Source: Dermanyssus gallinae (lineage: Eukaryota > Arthropoda > Arachnida > Mesostigmata > Dermanyssidae). Taken from it: DNA of 64,000 nt. This document shows positions 1-10,121 of the stretch, one piece after another. Below the pieces are notes generated by a model, which was given only the letters and a program-made list of their open reading frames with translations, ran no database searches and had not been told where the DNA came from. A program made the translations under genes and the position numbers. The stretch spans positions 585,501 to 649,500 of the forward strand of contig QVRM01000940.1 in assembly GCA_003439945.1 (NCBI GenBank), written 5' to 3'. Each line of letters opens with the position of its first letter. Positions within the stretch are counted from its first letter, which is position 1.

Positions 1-950
1 TCCGCTCTCTATCTTAGTTAGCCAAAAGCGCCATAACGAAATGTCACTCGTCTACACGCCGGTAAGCATGGGTTAAAATAATAATTATTATTATTATGAA
101 CATGATTATAATTGTCATATTCGTCATGATTATAAAAAAAAGAGACAAACAACTGCAACAACAACAATCACCGCCGCAGTAACAACAAATACAGCAAGAA
201 CAACAATAACAGTGCTGTCGATTATGACTGTTCTACAGCAAAGTTTTTGAACGAAACCGTCTTGGGGACTATTGTCTGCAGCTGTCTAAATGTATGTATC
301 GCGAATGCTTGACTAAGGTTTACCTAAACACCATCAGTGTTTGCTCTACTATTTAGAGCTAGTTCTATTCATATCAACCGTACCGCCTATATAAAGTTGT
401 GTGAGTTGTGCCATCGACAAAGGCAAGCTGCCTAGCGTATTGTACCTACGTCGAGCTGATAACGTGCCAGCATGTGAAAAAACTAACGGCGCAAATATGA
501 TAAAGGTATGAATGAGTAAAGATGGCGAAACTAATGATTGTACCGGTGACCAAATGATGATGATAATAATAGAAATAATCATACCAATAATGAGGCGGAA
601 TGCAGTATTAAAGTACTAAAGCGAAACTGGCAAGCGCTCACGCCGTCCCGTCACGCCAAGTTCCTGGGGATAATCCCGGATACAGGTCTCACTGGCTACC
701 ACACATCAGACGGGCTACGCAAAGGGTGGCAAGAGTATCGGCCAGCCTAGCCCGTTTACTACGGCAGGAAGAAGGCTGAGGAGATTATCGCTGTGCACAT
801 GGTCGATTTGACTACTAACTAGGACGCTGGCCGAAAATGCCTCGACGGGCTCATGAGCGGAAACACTCGACTGGAGAATCATCATCGGGGTACGCCGCCT
901 GGTGCCCCTTGATATAACCCGGCTGAACCCATACCCTAATAACGGTGGAA
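1..950. other. Intergenic DNA, no gene; possible 3' end of an unidentified retroelement
   Basis: No credible gene is seen. Positions 60-230 are AT/ATT- and CAA-rich low-complexity DNA. From about 600 to 950 the base composition becomes balanced and non-repetitive, and it ends directly in an (ATT)n run. That is how several LINE clades end, so this may be a 3' untranslated fragment on the plus strand. No domain could be recognised in any frame. Confidence 0.35.
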
Positions 951-952
951 CG

Positions 953-982
953 GGAATTATTATTATTATTATTATTATTATT
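953..982. repeat. (ATT)n microsatellite
   Basis: About nine uninterrupted ATT units. It follows the GC-balanced block at 600-950 and could be the microsatellite tail of a retroelement or an independent expansion. Confidence 0.8.
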
Positions 983-1039
983 GTTACAACTGTGAGGTGT
1001 GAACGTGTACTCCTTATCCTCCCCTAGCTCCTAAATATG

Positions 1040-2795
1040 ATTCCATGGAACCGACAATACAGCCGGCGTTTCCTCGGCACACTGCAAGCGACAGCAGTTG
1101 CCGTAGAAACTCGCCTTCTCGCCGATTCCCTGTGAGATCTGTAATCCGTTAGCCCAGCTCACTGATGAATCTCTTGGTTCCCTTGCTTACCGGACCCATT
1201 GTTTCCATAGATATTGGCACTACGATGTAACCCGTCTTCAGTTCTTGGTACCTATGTTTTTTCCCATTATCCGCGCGCTCGGCAACCCATCCCGCTTCTA
1301 GTGAACTGTGGCGTATATAGGAGGGATCCACTGTACAGGACACTGTGGCATTCCATACTAAGCGTTTCTAGAAACTCTACTGTGGCTTTTGATGCAGCTA
1401 AGAGGGTAAAGCCCACCCTCAGTTACTGTGGTACCACATGCGTGGCAACTGTAGGGGTTGCAAACCGGGGCACCTATTCGAAGAGCTGTTACCATGCGGA
1501 ATGAGGTGTTGTCCAGCATGGTATCCAGCTGCGGGGAAGGGAGACACTTCAAAAAGCCTCCACTAAATGTGTCCCGTGCTGCCAGAAAGACAGCTTTTTC
1601 CACTGGAGATTGGAGGCTATCTAACAGCTCTCTAGCTGCAGCGCTGCATCTGTAGGAGTCCAATGTATGCTGTGTGGGACGTTCTTGCCAGGGACCTGGT
1701 CCAATTGTTTGTCTAGCTCTTAGCTCTGCAGCGTCTTTGGCTCTTGACGTATTTGCGAGTGCACCAAATTCCAATAGAGACGCAGCATAGCACATAGGAG
1801 CCAATTCCGCCGCTGATCTAATAGCAAGTCCTCCTTCTGCGATTGGAAGGGTTGCTCTTTTCCAAGTGTTATCATGCAGGCCGACGTTTAATACCCCACC
1901 TAAAATGCTTCTTGCAGTATCGTCGTAAGCTTGAAGATTTTCGTGACATTTAATAGCTAGTGAAGTGCGCAGGTTTTAGTTTAGTTTTGACGAGCCCAAA
2001 CTGTATCTATAGATGCACAGAGCTGCTTGTGAATGCATCGTCGTTAAGCAAGAGCGAATTTGCTTCAGTCCAGTGCACTTGTCTTTAAGGGTCTTTGAAA
2101 TTGATCGTAAGCTTATTGGGGCTCCCAGAAGCTCGTCCAAGTCAACGCGCCTAGATTCTGGCAAGAGATTCAAAACCGCCCTAAAAAATTCATCCTGTTC
2201 TTGGGCATTACCTCCCAATGTAATGACCTCACACTTAGAGACATTGAGGCTGAGGCCTCCCTCTTCTGCAAAATTCAGCACGTTGATAATATCGCACACA
2301 ACCAAATTAAGTGGGCCTCCAATCGTGTCGTCATATAGGTACCAAACGTTAAGAGGGCTCTTCATGCGTAGTACTAAACTGGATACCCCGAGGCTGAATA
2401 AAGCAGGTCCAAGCGGATCGCCTTGTTGCACTCCACTAGCTGATAAAAGTGGTGCTTTTTCATCCCAGGACAGCAGAGTTGGTTCCTTGTAGCTTTGCCA
2501 ATCTAGCGGAAGAAGTTGCGGCACTTTGAGTCTTACCTCATCAAGCACTACATCGCGTCGTATAGTATTGAAGGCATTACGAAAATCTAGTTCTAGGACC
2601 CGTACTGGACCTTCTGCTTCAACAAATGCTCGTACTGCGTGAGCTGCCGTTTCTGCATCGCCTTTCACTGCAACGCCTATCTGACTTGGTGAAATTGCTG
2701 TCACAATTGTTGCTCTGGTAATGGCAATGGCTACTTTAGCGACAAGCCTCCTGATTGTATGGCCGCATGCTATAGGTCTAATAGAGCCGTCTTTT

Positions 2796-2796
<1 letters not shown>
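1040..2796 (-). pseudogene. Family D LINE copy D1: RT plus C-terminal endonuclease-like domain, decayed
   Basis: Reading the minus strand from 2796 downwards gives, in order: the RT entry motif KKDGSIRPIACGHTIRR; LDFRNAFNTIRRD, carrying the first catalytic aspartate; GVQQGDPLGPALF near 2420; YLYDDTIGG near 2335, where YLYDD replaces the usual YxDD form; and a thumb region. An in-phase stretch at 1805-1975 (ATLPIAEGGLAIRSAAEL) links this to 1358-1804, which holds LRIGAPVCNPYSCHACG and a C/H-rich finger. The part at 1149-1343 contains the element's usual C-terminal YIVVPISMETMGPVS. Roughly 50 residues, including the expected KRPDG...WDAT core of the restriction-like endonuclease, are missing between 1358 and 1343. 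Frameshifts and stops show it is inactive. Upstream the copy stops at an (ATT)n run. Clade placement is inferred from motif style, not from a tree. Confidence 0.8.

Positions 2797-2884
<88 letters not shown>
2797..2884. repeat. (TTA)n microsatellite at the 5' boundary of D1
   Basis: About 28 TTA units with one TAG interruption near 2811. Translated on the minus strand it gives a poly-Asn run fused to the RT of D1, which is an artefact rather than a protein domain. It marks the point where family D homology ends. Confidence 0.9.
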
Positions 2885-2886
<2 letters not shown>

Positions 2887-3037
2887 TTTTTATTTTGTTA
2901 CCATCAAGCTTTAAACTTTGCGAGTTATTTTCCATGGGAACATGTGGTTCAGACTACGTTTTGTCGTTACGATCTCTGAAAGAATACTCCTCTCACGACG
3001 CGTAAACGTATGAATAACGTTGAAACTTGGGTTGCAG
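2885..3037. other. Unassigned DNA between D1 and LINE A1
   Basis: No ORF or repeat similarity is visible. The right edge is the target site of LINE A1, whose 10-bp duplication begins at 3038. Confidence 0.4.
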
Positions 3038-3047
3038 ACTAGGGCTG
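3038..3047. repeat. Left target-site duplication of LINE A1 (ACTAGGGCTG)
   Basis: The same ten bases recur at 7748-7757, directly after the A-rich tail of A1. The first A is ambiguous with the tail. This brackets the whole 4.7-kb composite insertion. Confidence 0.8.
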
Positions 3048-5220
3048 TACTAGAACTAATCGATTATTATCTTATATGTTTTATAGCCCACCAGAACAGA
3101 CCGTCCATCAAATAGTACAGGACATAGGTAACTGAATGGAAATCAGGACAAATGTAAATAAAAATATAATTCTAGGTGGTGATTTTACCTGTGATTTGAC
3201 AAAAGAAGGAGCCAGGCAAGAAAGTTTTAATACCGCGGTCAACGAACTTGGATTAAGCATTCATAATAAATGCAATGACCCAACATATTTTAGCTGAAAC
3301 GGATACAGCGCGGTAGACATTGTTTTATCATCGATACCACAAACGGTTGAGGCTATCTTTGATCTTACCGTAATACAATCGGCACACCCTAAGCACTTTC
3401 AAGTGGAGTTCAAATTACACCAAAAACGAGGAATGGCGACACCTATAATCAATCGACTCTCTCGCTCATTGGATGTCCATATACTGGAACAAGCACTACA
3501 AATGGCCTACGACACATATGTTATAAACTATATTGAAAAAACGATTAAGTGGTCTATCCACACGGCTGCAAAACCAAAGAACGTGAGACTGCAGAGACAC
3601 AAGCCGTGGTTTGACAAGGAGTGTCGACAAATAAAGAAAGTGATCTGTCTGTATAAACCCACAACGTCAACTGAACTTCTAAAACTGGCGGAATTAAAAC
3701 GAATATTTATAAATATGAAGACAGAAAACAAACGCCATTACGAGGAACAACAACACATTAGGCTATTTTCGGAAAGCGTGCGGACACCATGGCTACTTCT
3801 TCCAAAGACACCAGTACCTTAAAACCCATTGATAAATGACGAAGAATGGGTAGCCCACTTTACAAATCCATTAACGAGAGACGTCATATTGCCAGATCAG
3901 GACCTTTTAGAAGAAGTTGTTGATTTTACTGAGAACGAAGTCAAAACCGCAATTATATTGAAGCAAAATGGGAAATCAGCAGAACCCGATCGTATTCTTA
4001 ATGAACACCTAAAGTCTAACATTGACGCTTTATGCCCTATTGTGACAAACATATACAATTAATGTGTTCGACAAGGCAAAATTCCTGATGAGTGGCGGAA
4101 AAGCTATCTTCAGCCTATATTTAAGCGAAAGGGAGATTTAACTGACCCAAAGAATTACAGGGGCATAGCACTTACAAGCGACCTTTACAAGATATTCACG
4201 TCGCTCATCGTTAATCGATTACCCGTGCGTAGAAGACAAAATTCCGGCAGAACAATACGGTCTTTTAAAGAGGCAATCGACGTCAGATGCAATGTTTTAA
4301 ACCATGTATCACAACGCCTCTCTAACAAGAAAATGATATACGCTGCTTTTATAGATTTTCAAACTGCTTTCGATTGCTTGCCAAGGGACCGTTTATTAGA
4401 CACGCTTCGCAAACGTTTTAACTAAACATTCCCCCTTTTTAATCTTGTTCATAATATATTAGCGCACAATATAATTTGGGTGAAAAACGGCGACCACTAT
4501 GTACAAACGCCCGTAACACAAACCATCGGGGTAGCCCAGGGAGACTCAGCTAGTCCATTTTTTTTAATTTTGTATGTGACTAGACTTGCGGACTTACTGC
4601 GTAATCTTAAAGCCCTTTTTGCATTTTACGCTGACGACCTAGTCATTTTAGCAAAATCTTGTAGCCAGTTTTACCTCAACGAAACTGCGAAGTGGTGCAA
4701 AGAAAACAAGCTCAAGATTAACGCTGAAAAGTCACAGGCTTTACGCTTTAGCAGAGGAAGGTCATACGCGGACAGGGATAATAATTTGTCATAACCACTC
4801 AAATTAGTTAGCCACTTCTTGTATTTAGGCGTCACACTAACCCCCGGGCTCTCTTTTAGCAGACATATCGAGGAGATACAAGCAAAAGCTACGTCTGCAA
4901 TGTTTTTGTTAGGCAATATGCACAATGTGGACGTAAAAACAGCTATTGCTTTAAAATCAAAGTACTCCCCGTAGCAACATACTGCCTTTCTACAATTGCA
5001 CTATACCTGACCCTTAGCCATTTAAAAAGTCTAGACAAGCTAAAGGCCAGATATATTAAGCGTGTTTTGCGGCTTTGAAAGTGCGCGTCGGAAACACTTG
5101 CTTTAGAGATGTGCGGAGAACGAACACTTATTGAAGACCTAGCACTTAGTAGTAGCCATTTACAGCGCATATTCTAGACTCATATCGAGCCTACAGAAAG
5201 AACAGAAATTTAAAATTTGT

Positions 5221-5233
5221 AGCTGAGAATGTA
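5221..5233. repeat. Target-site duplication around the D2 insertion
   Basis: AGCTGAGAATGTA here recurs as AGCTGAGAATTGTA at 5459-5472. In copy A4 the same site is uninterrupted (AGCTGACAATTATACTGATGG), so the 225 bases between are an insertion. Confidence 0.7.
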
Positions 5234-5458
5234 TATGTTATTGTTTGATCATATAACTTCACTATGTTCGCACTTTAGAGTGGACAATTGTCTCCGCGCG
5301 AGCGTGTGATCACGGGTTCTCTAACCCAGGGTTAGCCCAGTTCAACAATGTGCCCCGAACAGACGCTGCATTTCCTTGTTGAATGTCGAGCGACAGCCTC
5401 TGACGCAAGAATTCGGATGCCCTCGGGTCAAAAAAAAAAGACTTCAAAAATAATCTCG
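5234..5458 (-). mobile_element. Family D LINE fragment D2 nested in A1
   Basis: This stretch is about 80% identical by eye to 25290-25450. On the minus strand it carries the last part of the family D protein, resembling SLDIQRGNAASVR in copy D5, followed by 3' UTR. It is a short 5'-truncated copy. An A-run near 5430-5440 lies at the opposite end from the expected tail and is unexplained. It is flanked by an imperfect 13-14 bp duplication of the A1 target. Confidence 0.65.
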
Positions 5459-5677
5459 AGCTGAGAATTGTACTGATGGCCTGGCCTTTTGTTCACGTAG
5501 ATGGAAAGGAGCCATGCAAAGGAAGCGCTCGATAATTTGCCGAATAACCTGGCACGGGTACCACCATTACATATGCATGACGCCAAGCTGTTTTAATATT
5601 GAAGAATGTGTTTGTAGCTTTTGCGGAGAGTTTGATATTAGACGCTATAATATACTTGTGTGCCCAGAAATCTGCGG

Positions 5678-5686
5678 AACGTCCTT
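5678..5686. repeat. Target-site duplication around LINE B1 (AACGTCCTT)
   Basis: AACGTCCTT at 5678-5686 is repeated at 7616-7624, where family A sequence resumes exactly in register with copy A4 (AGCGTCCTTATCC). A short T-run follows at 5687, the A-tail of the minus-strand insertion. Confidence 0.8.
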
Positions 5687-5763
5687 TTTTCGGAGGACTA
5701 ACTGGAAAATACGGTTGCGCACGCGGGCACCGCAGCAAGGGAGCTCCCTGCAAGTGCGGGCCG

Positions 5764-5790
5764 GTAGTGTGGGGCTCCAACCCACTAAAA
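5764..5790 (-). other. T-arm-like hairpin in the B1 3' UTR
   Basis: Minus strand reads TTAGTGGGTTGGAGCCCCAC. This is a 5-bp stem (GTGGG/CCCAC) with a 7-base loop, the geometry of a tRNA T-arm. Related copies lie at 16261, 18216, 20177, 23923 and 49995. Confidence 0.55.
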
Positions 5791-6055
5791 ACCAGTCGTG
5801 TCCCCGTCTCCCACGCTGACTGGGAACTGCTTGCGCATATCATCAAACAGTCAGGGGGGCGAGTCTACTGCTTTAGGCGGATGTGTTCCCCGGGAGCCTC
5901 GAGGAGGCGCGAGCGGGCTCAAAGGGAGGACCTTGTCTTCTCTTCCAGTATGTTCTTAAAAGCTTGGGTCATTTTGTTCTATCCTGATATTGATTCCGTC
6001 ATTTTCATAGTGAGGTCGTGTAGGTTAAGAGCTGAATTGTTACTTAAAAACTCCG

Positions 6056-7615
6056 TTAGGCCAGCGCGCTGCTCCGCCTATGACGGACACCTAAGCACCG
6101 TGTGCTCTGGAGTGTCGTCGAGTCCATCGCCGCAGTGGACGAACGTGGGGCTGGGGACCTTTCCAATTCTGCACAGGTACGACTGGAAGTTGCCGTGACC
6201 TGTGAGGACTTGGATTGTGTGGAATGTAATTTTCCCCGCCCCGGCCGGTTAAGCCAGCTTCTGATATTTGGGATCAGGGTGCGGAGGCTGGCACCTGGGG
6301 CACCCTGTTCGAGGCCTTCCCACTCCTGCTGCCAGAGGTCGATTGTACGCTGACGTTCCTCGTCTTTTTTGAGGCCTGGGTTATCCCATAAGCGGCGGCG
6401 CTCGGCTGCCTTTAAATCCCACGGGATCGTTCCGGCAAAGACGAAGGCCGCCGCGGCGCTGACCGTCCTGTACGCTGAGATTACTCTGAGAGCTTCGACC
6501 CTCTGGGCCCGACGCAGGCGAGTCCTGTTCGCGGCGAATTTTAGTGTGTTGGTGGGCCAGGCCGGAGCTTCGTACAGGGCAACCGACTCGGCCGCGGACA
6601 TAATTATTCGTCTTCTCAGCTGCCGTGGACTATATGTGTTGGGCATGAGACGTGCGAAGTCATTGGCTGCCTTCATTGCCTTTTCCGTCGCCCGCCGCAC
6701 GTGTTCGGTACCGCGGAGACCCCTGTCAAGGGTAACCCGAGGTACCTTACGTGGTTGACGAGTACGATCTCCTGGCCATCTAGGCGGAGGTGAAGGTCGG
6801 GGCATATTTTTTGGCCCACCAAGAGTATCGCCTCGCTTTTGGCTGGGGCGAGAGCGAGCCCCACTTCTTGCATCCAGCGGGCGACGTCGCCAAGTGCCTC
6901 GTCCGCACGGCTCTGCAGCAGGTCCGCGGTCCGAGCCTGGACGGTTAGGACGAGGTCGTCAGCGTAGACAAGAAGGTTGACGCCGGGGGGAAGATCCCTC
7001 AGCCGCAGCACGTCGTAATAGGTTATAATCCATAGCAGGGGGCCAAGTATGGATCCCTGAGGCACCCCTGCAGTCATGTTAAAAACGGACCCGTGGAACT
7101 GGATTGTTATGTCATGTAGATAATTTGATAAAAGCTTCCGAAGATAAATGGGGACCTTTTTCCTGTGGAGAGTCCTTAGGATGACTTTCCACGGTAGGCT
7201 GGTAAAAGCGTTCTTGACGTCCAGTAAAATCGCGAGGAACAAGTCCCGTCTTCTAGGCGGGGACTCGCCGAGGAGTTCAACCTGCGTCTGGATCCGCTTT
7301 ATGGCGCCGATGGTTGAGTAGCCCTTGCGGAATCCGTACTGGGCGTCGGACAGCAGGTCGCTCCCCTCCGCAATGTCCCGGAGGCGTGCCTCCACGATGG
7401 ACTCGAATGCTTTAGCCAGGGCGCCGAGTAGGCAGATCGGGCGGTAGGAGCCGGGGCCCTTGGGTATGAGAACGAGGTTTGCGGCCTTCCATACCTCAGG
7501 GAACGAGCCCGTCCGGAACAACCCAGTCGCCGCGGCGGCTACTGCTTCCGGGTATTCCGTCATTAGTAGCTTGACCGCGGAGACCGAAACGCCGTCGGGG
7601 CCTGGTGCCTGGCGA
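6056..7615 (-). pseudogene. R1-like reverse transcriptase, frameshifted (LINE B1)
   Basis: From 7615 downwards the frame encodes RT fingers (PGSYRPICLLGALAKAFE), LLDVKNAF with the first catalytic aspartate, AGVPQGSILGPLLW near 7060, VYADDLVLT near 6950 and the thumb RYLGLPL. Near 6700-6800 the reading frame shifts into a second, overlapping frame that continues the RT connection domain (AATEKAMKAANDFARLMP..., TVSAAAAFVFAGTIPWDLKA). The C-terminal zinc-knuckle region after about 6230 is out of frame. Motif spacing and the IPWDL block resemble the R1/Jockey group. N-terminal endonuclease and ORF1 are absent through 5' truncation. The first five residues of the open frame come from the host LINE, not this element. 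Confidence 0.85.
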
Positions 7616-7747
7616 AACGTCCTTATCATCCAAAGTTAAATACATATTGTAAGACCAAAAAGTCACATTGTGACACCTTGTGAAAACTGAAAAAATGTCT
7701 ATAATTTTTTGGTGAAATAAATGCTGAATTAAATTGAATAAAAAAAA
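7616..7747 (+). other. LINE A1 3' UTR resumed after the B1 insertion
   Basis: Matches the reverse complement of 40130-40235 nearly base for base. It contains the near-palindrome GTCACATTGTGAC (7662-7674), AATAAA at 7716-7721 and an A-rich tail. Conservation between copies suggests the element's 3' end is functional and recognised by its RT. Confidence 0.8.
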
Positions 7748-7757
7748 ACTAGGGCTG
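7748..7757. repeat. Right target-site duplication of LINE A1
   Basis: ACTAGGGCTG, identical to 3038-3047. See the left copy for interpretation. Confidence 0.8.
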
Positions 7758-7861
7758 CATATGGTATCTTACGTAGCACGTACATCTCAAATAATTCTGA
7801 GTATATACAGTCCCTGAAAAAATATATTTGTTGATATTTATTCATCATTATTGGTAGATTC

Positions 7862-10000
7862 TCACAATATATACGGGCTATTTCGCTCAAGTACGTCAAT
7901 TACAGCAGCTGTTAATGAGCTGGTGTTTAGTTCTATACATTTCATTAAGTGATATCGGTCGATGTCAATTTCACCACAATATTTACAAACACAGCCGTTG
8001 ATTTGGAAACATTTTCCCTTTAGGCAGAAGTATTGGTGGTATCCGTGCGAAGTTATTTTGCAGATCACTGCTCTGTTCTGTTGAAGATCCTTTTCCCATC
8101 TGTTGCTAAGAAGCGGGTCCGTCTGTAAAATTGTTGATTACAAAGTTCCAGTTTTCCAGCCTCAAGCGCTTCGTGATCAACTTAGTAATTATGGTGCTCT
8201 AGTTCTTCTATTAATGTGGAATCATTGCACATTTGCAGCACCAGCGTAGATGAGGTAGTTTTTAATAAACCAAGCGCTCTTTTAAAAAATATAGTTTTAA
8301 TCTTGTCGATATTCTTGAGGTTGTCTAATGTTAACTTGGATGATATAGGTCTGAGGCAATATGTTACTGTGGAAAAGATCTTGAGCTTAAATATAGTGAG
8401 TACAGTTATAAGGTCAACTTACCGGAGATCCTTAAACATCATTGTTAACGACACCGACTTTACTCTATTTTCTTCAATATTTTTTGTTTTTAAGATTTTC
8501 CGTAAGGCAATTGCCCGTGTACGGTTTTTTCATGTCATGGCTAATTTTAATCCACTACGGCATTTACCTTGTTTAAATTGGAAACCATGCAAACCAATTT
8601 AAGAGTGGCCGGTCTGGGTCTCGAACCCAGTCCTCCCGAATGTACTTTGCCACTAAACAGTAAAACACAGTTTGGGTGTCAGTGTTACTCCCAAGTATCT
8701 GAAGTTGTTGACCAACTCTAGTGCATGCCCACTTATCTTTATGTTATAGTCATCTTGAGCATATGCTCCTCCTCTGCTAAAACGCATCACTTTTGTTTTC
8801 GACACGTTGATGTTCAGCTTATTTTCGCAACACCATCGTGCAGTCTCATTCAAGTAAAATTGGAGGTGCTGTCTCGATTTTCCTATAATAATTAAGTCAT
8901 CTGCATAAAACACGTGGTGAGCTTTTACTTCTCGGAGGCACTTTTTAAGGCCAGCTGCGTGCAGTGTGGATAAAAATGGGCTAGCTGTATCACCCTGTGG
9001 CACGCCAATTGTTTGAGAGTCCCCCTTGGCATGTGCGTGAGCTCCGTTTAAAATTGTGATACGTTGGCCGGCTAAAATATCTCGGATAAGGTTATACATT
9101 CGGCTTTTAATATTAAAATCTTCACGCAGAGTGAGTAAACGCCAATCTCTCGGTACTGCATCAAAAGCTGTTTTAAAATCAATAAAAGCTGCGTAAGTCA
9201 CATCTTGTTTTCGAGGTTTTAGGTGTTCTATTACATCCGTAAGTGTTCTTTCAGCCGAACGCCCTGGAAGAAATCTATTTTGCTCTGCCGGTAAATCTTT
9301 GAAACATTCTACAACGAGCCTTTTGGCAAAAAGCGATGTAAGAACCTTGTATACTACGCTGGTTAATGCTATCCCGCGGTAGTTTTCTGGGTTTGTATTA
9401 TCTCCCTTTCCCTTAAAAATTGGTTGCAGAAGACTTTTCCTCCACTAGCTTGGGATTGCACCTTGTCCAAGACAGGTGTTGTATATTACTGTGAGGGCAG
9501 GGACGGTCACTTAAATCGCAGCTTTGTTCGTAGACAATCTGGTCAAATCCGGCAGACTTTCCATCTTTTCTTGTCATGATACCCTGAAGGACCTCTTTCT
9601 CTGTGAAATCACTTCACGGTCCGTCGCTTTCTTGTTCTTTTTTTCCAGCAGGTCACAGTCGCCGGTGAAAATTCCCGTAAAGTATTCTAGCCACTCATCG
9701 TCGTTAGTTAGTGGGTTTGGTTCTTTGGGGCGTTGTGGAAAAGGAAGCCAAGGTCGGTAGAGGCTTTCTCGAATTTTGCGGAGTCGCATATCGGTTTCGT
9801 ATTGGGCGCGCTATCCTAAGCAGGTCTTTATACTTGCGCTGTAAAATAGCAAGTTGGGCTAGGTTCTTACTGCTGCGTTCCTTGTATTGGCATATTATTG
9901 ATTTTGTAGTGCGGCATTCTTGGTCGAACCAGGCTTTAAGCTTAAACTTAGTATTTCGACAGCGGGCTGCCGTTGTTGACAGTCAGCTGTCGCAATGGCA
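7862..10000 (-). pseudogene. LINE A2 ORF2 remnant: linker, RT and CCHC
   Basis: Minus strand from 10000 downwards: a linker with LKAWFDQECRTTKS near 9920, matching KPWFDKECRQIKK in A1; a TNDDEWLEYFTG block near 9690; RT fingers around 9400-9480; the open frame 8653-9201 with FIDFKTAFDAVPRD, IGVPQGDTASPF near 9010 and FYADDLIIIGK near 8915; an NNFRYLGVTLTP block near 8690; a C-terminal helix-rich region at 8150-8560; and the knuckle CVCKYCGEIDIDRYHLMKC at about 7930-7990. The part 8653-9201 is free of stops for 182 codons, which suggests this copy is younger than A1. It diverges from A1 and A4 in its 3' UTR. Confidence 0.8.
8602..8665 (-). other. tRNA-like remnant in LINE A2
   Basis: Minus strand contains GGGTTCGAGACCC, a good pol III B-box (GGTTCGANNCC), inside a hairpin ACTGGGTTCGAGACCCAG, and an AGTGGCAAAGT stretch 5' of it that could be a decayed A-box. 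It interrupts the C-terminal RT homology of A2. It is too short for a tRNA gene; a truncated SINE is the likeliest reading. Confidence 0.35.
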
Positions 10001-10121
10001 ACAGGTCGGTCACGCTTTTTGTGCGCTCTAGTGTTAGTGTACTTTTTGACAAAAGTTGCAACAAAGGAAAACCCAAATTGTGCACATGATGTCAACGAAG
10101 TGAACTGCTTATAGGTAACTT

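Larger units (their letters stand above)
3078..5686 (+). pseudogene. LINE A1 ORF2 remnant (APE endonuclease C-part, RT, CCHC)
   Basis: In order along the plus strand there is an endonuclease segment (FYSPPEQ near 3080, ILGGDFTCDL near 3170); a linker with KPWFDKECR near 3605; RT fingers (GKIPDEWRKS, DPKNYRGIALTS, 4075-4190); IDFQTAFDCLPRD near 4350; GVAQGDSASPFF near 4530; FYADDLVILAK near 4625, an intact catalytic YADD; a thumb segment YLGVTLTPG near 4825; and a C-terminal zinc-knuckle-like CVCSFCGEFD...C at about 5607-5665. At least six stops or frameshifts lie between these pieces. The QGD and YADD motifs, an APE-type endonuclease and the CCHC tail fit a CR1/Jockey-group element. The exact clade needs a tree. 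Confidence 0.85.
5687..7615 (-). mobile_element. R1-like LINE copy B1, 5' truncated in the RT, nested in A1
   Basis: Minus-strand element with its 3' end at 5687 and its 5' end at 7615, inside the RT fingers (RQAPGPDG). The 3' UTR (5687-6055) carries the T-arm-like hairpin at 5764-5790 and a TGGGAACTGCTTGCGCAT block near 5820, which recurs at 20220. The AACGTCCTT duplication on both sides proves retrotransposition into A1. Confidence 0.85.
3048..7747 (+). mobile_element. LINE family A copy A1, 5' truncated, hosting two nested insertions
   Basis: The body runs from 3048 in the endonuclease domain to a 3' UTR with an AATAAA at 7716-7721 and an A-rich tail to 7747, flanked by the ACTAGGGCTG duplication. 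The body is interrupted twice: a family D fragment at about 5234-5458 and an R1-like LINE at 5687-7615. Removing both gives a co-linear element matching copy A4 at 40130-40977. Insertion order is therefore A1 first, then D2 and B1. Confidence 0.85.

Noticed and set aside
951..982. CRISPR-like or satellite array
   Set aside because: Simple trinucleotide run without spacers; no direct-repeat and spacer pattern is present anywhere in the window.
2721..3005. 94-codon plus-strand frame with a poly-Leu core
   Set aside because: The leucines are a translation of the (TTA)n microsatellite.
8602..8665. Functional tRNA gene on the minus strand
   Set aside because: Only a T-arm-like hairpin is convincing; no acceptor or anticodon stem can be paired.
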